From Acanthopleura granulata (taxonomy: Eukaryota; Mollusca; Polyplacophora; Chitonida; Chitonidae), in contig JABBOT010000014.1 in assembly GCA_016165875.1 (NCBI GenBank), positions 15,916,931 through 15,980,930 on the forward strand: a stretch of DNA of 64,000 nucleotides, written 5' to 3'. Position numbers and translations under genes: made by a program. The notes beneath the pieces are model-generated. The model saw only the letters and a program-made list of their open reading frames with translations, was not told where the DNA came from and ran no database searches. Position 1 is the first letter of the stretch, and every line of letters starts with the position of its first letter. This document shows, in pieces, positions 57,490 through 64,000 of the stretch.

Positions 57490-58090
57490 ACACCGAAAAC
57501 ACCAGGACACCAAAATCGACAGACATCGGGTCGACAAGCACTTGGCCATTCACACACGAGTCGATCAGTATTTGACCTGTCACTAACACCGGCTCGACCG
57601 GTACTTAACCCATCACTGACACTAGACGGACTGATATTTGCCTTAGCAGATACTGGGTCGACTATCCTTTGGCCTGTCATGTCAACCATTATCTGGCTCA
57701 TAACTCATACCGGGTTACCGATAATTGGCCTGGTACGGACACCGGGTCGACCGGTATTTAACCCATCACTGACGCTGAGTTGACCAGTTTTTGGCCTATT
57801 GCTGACGTTGGATCGACCAGTATTTGACCTATAACTGACCCAGGATGGATCGGTATTTAGCCCATAAGTGACAACGGATTGACCAGTATTTCGCCCATCA
57901 CTGACACCGGGTTCACCAGTAATTGCCTTATAAGTGACACTGGGTGGACAAATAACTGCCCTAGAACTAACACTGGGTAGACCAGTATTTGACTTACAAC
58001 AGACAGTGGGTGGACCAGTATTTGGCCTAGTACTGATACCGTGTCGACCAGCATCTGGCTGATGACTGACACCGCGTCGACCATTATTTC
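57490..58090. repeat. 33-bp minisatellite (CACTGACACCGGGTCGACCA type), copy B
   Basis: Same unit as 47562-48045, with more regular periodicity and without the SINE. The minus strand reads as an 11-residue repeat (VSVMGQILVNP-like) open for much of 57857-58357; this follows from the 33-bp period and is not taken as coding. Confidence 0.85.
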
Positions 58091-58820
58091 TCCAATCAAG
58101 TCATGATAATAGACAGACAAGGCAGTTCCTCTTCTGAATTTTGAAATATGACACCATTGCGTATAGTTACTCTTCCCGATATCAAATCGTGGCGGTTTCA
58201 GACTTTTGACAAAGCCTTTTCTGGTACAACAATTTGTTGACTCACATATAGAATAGAAATCCCTTGAATTGTAACACGTATCACGGTACCTCTGTGTCTT
58301 ATCCTTTCGTGGTTCAAAAAGTATAGACGTTCGACTAACGAAATGGCCGACACACATCTACGCGTGCATACTCGTGAATTATTCGATTTTTTTCAATCAT
58401 TAAGAGATTAACATCATTGTCATGAGAACAAAAGCTAAGGTATGCTGCATTAAAATGAATCTTTTAACGCTAAGGCAAACTATACATTTAGAAATGTCCA
58501 CACATGAAGAGTGTATACAATCAGTTATTGGAAAACATTAAGCTTAGGTGAATCTTGGTTAAAGACGAAAGAAACTGAATAAACCTGAAAGCTATGTACA
58601 AGTAATTATTGAGTATTGGTACACATTAGCTTAGAAGAATCCTTCCTTAAAATAAAACCACCAAACATGAAAACTATGTACAATCAATTCTTGAATCTCG
58701 GTTCAGATTAATACAAGTAAGTCCTTGTTTAACGATAAAACTGACCAAAGATGAAAACTATGTACAATCAATTATTGAATATCGGTACATATTAGCTACT
58801 GTCAATTCCGGTATATAAAA

Positions 58821-58892
58821 ATGAATGAATCAATGAATGATTATGGCTTAACGTCAGGTCGGCAGTATCTCACCCATATCGAGCTGTATGAC
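58821..58892 (-). mobile_element. Second SINE family, 3' end fragment (copy B)
   Basis: ATGAATGATTATGGCTTAAC, GTCAGGTCGGCAGTATCTCA on the plus strand; the counterpart of 48871-48950. Confidence 0.55.
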
Positions 58893-58979
58893 AAGAAAAA
58901 ATATGACCAAACATGCAGGATAGTGTGTGTACCATCCCTTATCGAATATCGATTAATTTAAGGTGAATTTTGGACCCTG

Positions 58980-59094
58980 TTCCACAAAGCAATCTTAGAC
59001 TAGGTTGATTGTAACTACCATTTAACTACCCATGTTAAAGAGATAGGTAGCCATGATAGTTACAAAGAACTTAGTCCACGATTGCTTTGTGGAA
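58980..59094. mobile_element. Small palindromic element (copy B)
   Basis: Perfect 15-bp inverted ends: TTCCACAAAGCAATC at 58980-58994 and GATTGCTTTGTGGAA at 59080-59094. Inner words TTGATTGTAACTACCAT and ATGATAGTTACAA are also inverted. Matches 49043-49158 in copy A. Confidence 0.72.
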
Positions 59095-59100
59095 CAAGGT

Positions 59101-59704
59101 CTTGGTTTTATGACATTACGAGCAGTCATGACATTAAAAATGGCCAAACGTGAAGGGTATATACATGTATGTGCAAATCAGTTATTAAAGATCAGTACTC
59201 ATTCACGTAAGACTAAAGCTGACGGTTCTTGTAAAATTCAGGGTGTAACAGCACTTCCCTCGCTAATCTGTGAGAGATATTCGTATAAGGAATGGTGCTT
59301 TTGTTAGTACAAAACTCGCGCAGGCAATTCTCTTCGTTTCCGGGATTTGTATATAAAGGACAGCAGTGCAGCAACAACACCAACAACCCGCTACGCCTCA
59401 GCACCGGTACATAGTGAGGATGTTTCCTATTCCGTTGAACAGCTATATCTACGTTAGCCCACCAGGATTTCCTCTCGTATTATGAAAGAGAATCAGGCGG
59501 TATTGAGGCTAGGGGCCTCTGCCTAATGAGATTAAATCAAAATACTTGAGCGCCTGTCCTCCGCTGGTCAGATGCTACCGAATATAGGTTGTGTTAACAG
59601 GGACTGGTAATTTGAATGGTTTTCTTGGACACGAAAGTTTAACAAATCTTTTTACTTGATGGATTCTTTTTCCAGGCACTGACAGAACTGACGTGAACGA
59701 TTAG
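59101..59704. other. No supported feature
   Basis: Sequence between the duplication and the receptor pseudogene. A short plus-strand frame (59053-59307) starts inside the palindromic element and has no motif. The last 60 bp might be the decayed seventh-helix region of the receptor, but no NPxxY-like motif was found. Confidence 0.35.
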
Positions 59705-61470
59705 TGACGCTAGGACAGATGCCATCTGCCTGTCAACATGAAGCCACAAACCAACGGGATGTTTCTTAAGATTATGGGTAGCAAACAAGCCATGTCCGTC
59801 AATATAACAATGGGTAGTTTACGAGGAACGTCATTCTCAGTGTGATCTTTATGACTCGTTTTCTGCTGTGCCTCTCTTATATTATGAAAGATCAAAGTAT
59901 ACATAGCAATGAAGCTTGCTAAAGTACAATGATCACTTCTAGTCCAAGGCTATTTAGACTCACGAAAACGACAGTTGTCATTTTCCAGCCCGCCCCTGTC
60001 GGGTCGGCAAATTAAAAGGTAGGCATATGGCGTTTCTACTATAGTTGTCACTAAAGTAAATAGGCAGTGGAAGCTGAAAGACACTACACAGTGTACAAGC
60101 CAGCCAACTTACGATTTCAATTTTCCTCGCGCTCGAAACACTGAACTGTGTAAACTTAAAAGAGTATGCTAACTTTTTGTTTCGGTCTAAAGGAATAAAC
60201 ACCAGCGTATACATTGACATTTGACACGATATAACGCCTATCACACCAACAACTTTGCAGTAAACTGAGTTCTGCCATTTGAAGTCATTAAGAATATATA
60301 TTTGCATATAATGTAGGTCAGTGCTAAATAGAGTTACCAGATACAATCCCATGAGAAGGTGACAAATGGTGATACAACACATAAACCCGGAGGGGACGTC
60401 AGACAACTTATTATACAGCCTCAACACACTGACAAAGGTGCTGCCAACTAATGATAACATTGCCATGAAGCCAACCACCAATCGAAAAACTTCGCTACGA
60501 AGCAAATCTGGGCAAGTCGAGCGATCTTCAACAATCGGAGAACATCATCAGACTTTCTGCCCAGTGAGACAATAGAATCTATACGAATCCACCCATAATA
60601 CTCGCACGTGAAGGCGTTGTAAGCTGGCCGGATTAGAGAACTTCACCAAGTTACTCTTCAGCAGAAGAACGTCGAGAGGTGGAAGAGAGACTGAAAGTGT
60701 TTAATGTTGTTATCGGAAACGTCGAGTGAACGAAGGTTATCCAGGCCCAAAAGCAGAAGGGGGCCAAGTTTTCTAACCGCATTCAGCGAAGATTATTAAA
60801 GCCACAGGAGAGATTTCAGAGCCCGAAGAATCCTCGAGGATATTTCGTGGATAGGTTTGCCCTGTAATTGCAGAATGCGTAAATTTTGTAAGCCTACATT
60901 GGCTGCAATGACTTCTATGCTGTTGTCGCTTAACTCCAGCACCAGAAAATTAGGAACGTGAGCAAATACTCCGAGAGAGTGAAATAGTTTTGCGATCGGC
61001 GTAAAACACCAATCAAATAAATAAATAAATAAATGATGCAAGGAATAAATGTCTCAGGTGATTTTGGACGGATAGATCTGAGCAAGGTAGAGAAAACTCT
61101 TTAGAGTGCCGTTAGATAAAGATATATTATTTCGACACAGACGAAGGTGAGGAGCATTTAATGTCACTGTCAGAAATATTTTACCAGAGGCCTTTAATGC
61201 AGTGTACTGAACACCCTATGTAGGCGCAGTTGACAGGGCAAGGCAAATTGACCAAATCACAAAACCTTTCGTCCCACCAGTAGTCCTTACAGTTGATCAT
61301 ACCGTTCCAAACATTGACCTGCGGCACACATTGAGACGTTGAGCCATATCTTGGTTTTCCGGACAAGAATTATCATCACAGCTCGACTGCTCTCTCACAC
61401 ATTTTGATGTGGGATGCAGTAGGATTTGGGACACTTAAACATATCCGGACACTTAAACTGCTCGCGGTGT
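59705..61470 (-). pseudogene. Decayed LDLa/LRR/7TM receptor of the GRL101 (LGR) type
   Basis: Read on the minus strand. At about 61470-61360 a first LDLa-like module (FKCPKSYCIPHQNV, then a stop) is followed by CVPQVNVWNGMINC and DYWWDERFC, a second LDLa-like module, then LPCPVNCAYIGCSVHCIKGL, an LRR N-terminal cap. LRR pieces follow (LVLELSDNSIEVIAANV, LRILQLQGKPIHEI, LRSLDVSDNNIKHFQSL), interrupted by a SINE tail. Then comes the hinge DRSTCPDLLRSEVFRLVV and TM1-TM4 (59978-60505), with CHLLMGLYLVTLFSTDLHY in TM2, VYCKVVGVIG leading to TM3 and LDRN where DRY/DRx is usual. Two frame changes separate TM4, TM5 (VVFVSLNSLGLEVIIVL) and TM6 (59710-59904, MYTLIFHNIREAQQKTSHK, IVILTDMACLLPIILR). This order is that of snail GRL101 and relaxin-type LGRs, G-protein-coupled surface receptors. 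At least five breaks mark it as a pseudogene; the apparent lack of introns allows a retrocopy or an intronless expansion. Confidence 0.78.
60995..61035 (+). mobile_element. SINE 3' end fragment in the receptor pseudogene
   Basis: CGGCGTAAAACACCAATCAA followed by ATAAATAAATAAATAAAT is the exact end of the common SINE family; the rest of the element is missing. It lies within the LRR-coding region and alone would destroy the frame. Confidence 0.8.
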
Positions 61471-61605
61471 TTTAAGTGGGCAGCACTTTGACAGTACCTG
61501 AGATTACCGACCATACGTCATGGTCGTACACACAACTTTTGCCAGATGTATAACACTTCGTATAATATAGATGACGTCGAATTTCTGGAAAGCCTTCATG
61601 AGACC
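61471..61605. other. Short spacer between receptor remnant and LINE
   Basis: About 135 bp; may include the degraded N-terminus of the receptor. No signal peptide frame was recognised. Confidence 0.3.
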
Positions 61606-64000
61606 CTAGGAAAGCTTGTCGTACAAGGCAACTAACCTAGGGCTCTCCCGTGTGGTTCCGATGAATAGAATAGTTCCACAGCCTATCCGGGCTTGTCGTG
61701 CAAGGCGACTAAAAGGGACCCACTGCCGTGGGTTGCGACCCGTGATGGGACAGGACGGGATCCTGGTGGCTGAGGGTGGGTTGATCTTGCGAGATCCTCA
61801 CGCCCTTACTTCAAAGACTGGCGGTCGGATGACCCGCTCCGATCAATCGGCTGGTCACTCCGTGCTTGCAGAATTTCTCCATATCAACACTCGTTAGAGA
61901 ACAAATGATTTTTCTTAAATTTCGTTAGTGGGATTACGTCTGAGGCGGTGGCTCATGGGTCATTCAAGTAGTTTGTGTCTGATGTGCTACCCCCTTCATT
62001 GGGTTGGTGATGGAGGGGCTCGGGTGGGGAATGGTGTGTGCATATTAAGGCCATCTATTTGAGTATACCCCATGTGAAGTCCTTGGTGTATTTCCCGCTG
62101 GCTATCCCCAGTTTCAGGCGTCGTCCTTGTTGGCACTCCGTGGTGGGTGGGAACACGTGGGGTGAATTCCTACTTTATGTTTATTACGTCTTCCCCAAAC
62201 CTTTCGCCACATGTCTCTAATATTCGACGTCCTTTCAGCAAACTTCGTGTGCTGGTAAAAAGAGGAAGCTGGAGGTTTTGCCAGACCCACTTGACAATGG
62301 ACAGAAAAGTCGGTCGGCTTTTATTGTTCTCTCAACAAAGAGTGAACAAAAGCCGGCCTCTAAAATTCATCCTTTTCTTTTAAAAAGGGCTTTACAAGGT
62401 GCAGGAGGTACCTTATAAATTTTTAAAAACTACCATCCGGAGACATTCTTATCGAATGTTTCCGCAAAAAAGCAAAAAATTTATTATTATTAAATAAAAT
62501 TTTCGATATATCTGTTTCACATCCCCTCACAACACCCTAACAGGTGTCTGGGAATAATACGTGACAGGGATGGGGATATCTTCGACCTATCTGAGAAAGA
62601 AATCTGTACAGAATTAAAACCACAGGGTGTTGTCAGAATGAAGCGTTTCACAACAAAACAGCGGGCAACATCCTCAAATGAAACACATCTCTTTTGACCT
62701 TCAATAGCGCCTCTCCACCACCATATATCTATATCTTGGCCGGTATAGGATTAATGTGGATTTATATGTACCTAACCCAACGCGATGTTTCACTTGACAA
62801 AAATTTGGTCACGGCAAAGGCCAACGTAAAAATAAACTGGTTTGTTTCCGATGCGGCAGTGAAGGTCATGATGGTTTTGACTGCTGCAGCACAGATAAGT
62901 GCTGCAATTGCGGTGGAGATCACATGGCCTCCTCTAAGGACTGTCGTTTTTTCATTAAAGAAAAGCAAATAATCAATTTAAAAACTAAAAACAACAATTC
63001 CCATCAGGAGGCCGGCAAATTGACCTCTTTTTCTAGTGCTTCACCGCAGACTTCGTTTGCTAATGTAGTCAAGCGAGCTACATCATCTGTTGCAACTCAA
63101 ACTTCCTTTGGCCCATTGGAAATGACAAACCTGTTCGATCTCTTTTGAACCTTCGGCTCAACCTGTCCGGAACTCTTGTTCAACCCAGACCACCTCAGCA
63201 CATGAAATAAAACCAGTAAACAATGCAGAACAAACTGATAAAACTGAACCTCAGTCCTCTAAAAATAATAATGAAAAAAAAATCCAAAAACAAACTTCTA
63301 AGTAATAATATTAAGACCAGTAAACCGAATGGCCCCACAGAACGTCTGTCTAAGGCCACTAGAGATCCCGTCCAAACATTTAATAAGTTTGGATCGTTGG
63401 AGGACGTTGTCTCTTCAACATCAGATGTGGATGTGATGAATACATCACCTGCACCAGGGAAATCTTCCAGCCGATCTCCAAGGAAGGGTCGTCCTCGGTC
63501 CAGACAAAAAGAGAAATCTCCTATACGCCGCTCTCCCTTATGAACACACGACAAAATTATACTGTGGAATTGTCGAGGTCTTAAGGTTAATTTTATTGAA
63601 ATAACACGGCGGCTCCAATCATTAATCCTGTTGCCCTGTGTCTTCAAGAAATTCAAGAAGATAAAATCACTCTCAAAAATTATTCACTTTATAGTACATT
63701 TTGTCATAAAGAAGAGCGAGTTGCAGGCGGCTCCTCTATCTTCATAAATAACAATATCATCCACAGTCCTGTTGCTCTGGATACAGAGCTTCAGGCTGTT
63801 CCGTTCGTGTATCATTGTCTAACACAATCACATTGTGTTTTGTTTACATTCCTCCGAACACTTCTTTGTCAGCTTGCCTGTTGCATAATTTACAAGAACT
63901 ATTACCTACACCCTTTATAACAATGGGAGATTTTAACCCCATAACCCCTTATCGGGAAGTAATAACATAAATAATAAGCGTAAGGTAGTGGAAGATAGTT
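61606..64000 (+). mobile_element. Second LINE of the same family, 5' part, cut by window end
   Basis: The 5' untranslated segment 61606-61880 matches the minus-strand 38396-38710 segment (CTTGTCGTACAAGGCAACTA, CCGTGTGGTTCCGATGAATA, CGGGATCCTGGTGGCTGAGG). Diverged leader sequence follows to about 62220. ORF1 remnants follow to 63543. The endonuclease start KIILWNCRGLKVNFIE at about 63556 is the counterpart of IIKWNCRGLKINFIE in the first copy, and weak endonuclease pieces continue to the window edge. Because it is nested next to the receptor remnant, it inserted in or beside that locus. Confidence 0.82.
62230..63543 (+). pseudogene. LINE ORF1 with intact zinc knuckles but broken frame
   Basis: Pieces in shifting frames. 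KKRKLEVLPDPLDNGQKSRS (about 62260) resembles the KKRKNE start of the first copy, DRDGDIFDLSEKEICTELK (about 62570) its DRDEVLYDMTEQEITEELK, and LTFNSASPPPYIYILAG its TFNNLSLPTLIFIG. FGHGKGQ is followed by CFRCGSEGHDGFDC (a complete C-x2-C-x4-H-x4-C knuckle) and CCNCGGDHMASSKDC at about 62850-62940. The open tail 62924-63543, with breaks near 63148, ends RQKEKSPIRRSPL and TGA. The overlap ATGA at 63540-63543 repeats the ORF1/ORF2 arrangement of the other copy. Confidence 0.75.

Larger units (their letters stand above)
49430..59100 (+). repeat. Tandem segmental duplication, copy B
   Basis: Partner of 40780-49165 (anchor pairs are given there). It is longer because of sequence absent from A at about 50336-51520, 52830-53765, 54310-54695 and 56340-57480. 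The stretch carries the disabled paralogue of the secreted-protein gene. No other gene was recognised in it. Confidence 0.88.

Noticed and set aside
57857..58357. 166-codon minus-strand frame with 11-residue repeats
   Set aside because: Produced by the 33-bp minisatellite; the matching array in copy A does not keep the frame.

Overview
This is a piece of an animal nuclear genome, most likely from a marine mollusc. The evidence is spliced exons with GT/AG borders, tRNA-derived SINEs ending in (AAAT)n, several non-LTR retrotransposons, many minisatellites, frequent TACATGTA-type words, and a decayed receptor of the LDLa + LRR + seven-helix type best known from the snail GRL101 protein. The species cannot be named from the sequence. 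There are no operons, CRISPR arrays or prokaryotic genes. All similarities were judged by eye, so repeat borders are approximate.

Left part (1-13.3 kb). The last two exons of a gene entering from the left lie at 397-1098, with a probable one-base frameshift. A compound minisatellite block of 26- and 30-bp units follows (about 2.0-4.0 kb). Gene-poor sequence with SINEs then leads to the clearest intact gene, an intronless GT11 alpha-1,2-fucosyltransferase on the minus strand (11908-13218).

Middle (13.3-40.8 kb). About 350-400 bp inverted arms at 13.33-13.72 and 19.39-19.73 kb enclose a tandem repeat rich in AGGTCA half-sites, two SINEs and a 5'-truncated Tx1/L1-type LINE. Next come an L2/CR1-like LINE remnant, a foldback element (28.05-28.6 kb), tetranucleotide-derived DNA, and a long but decayed LINE of the I/Jockey group (33.26-38.76 kb, minus strand) whose 3' end runs into an (AT)n tract. 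A 33-bp minisatellite fills 39.36-40.78 kb.

Right part (40.8-59.1 kb). This is one large direct tandem duplication: copy A about 40.78-49.17 kb, copy B about 49.43-59.10 kb. Copy A carries a three-exon gene for a small secreted four-cysteine protein (98 residues, phase-1 introns, TATA box). Copy B carries its dead paralogue, which lacks the signal-peptide exon and has several further lesions. Insertions present in only one copy can be dated relative to the duplication.

Right end (59.1-64 kb). A decayed GRL101/LGR-like receptor lies on the minus strand, followed by the 5' part of a second LINE of the same family as the one at 33-39 kb, here on the plus strand and cut by the window edge.

Apart from gene and dead paralogue, no genes here can be linked into a pathway.
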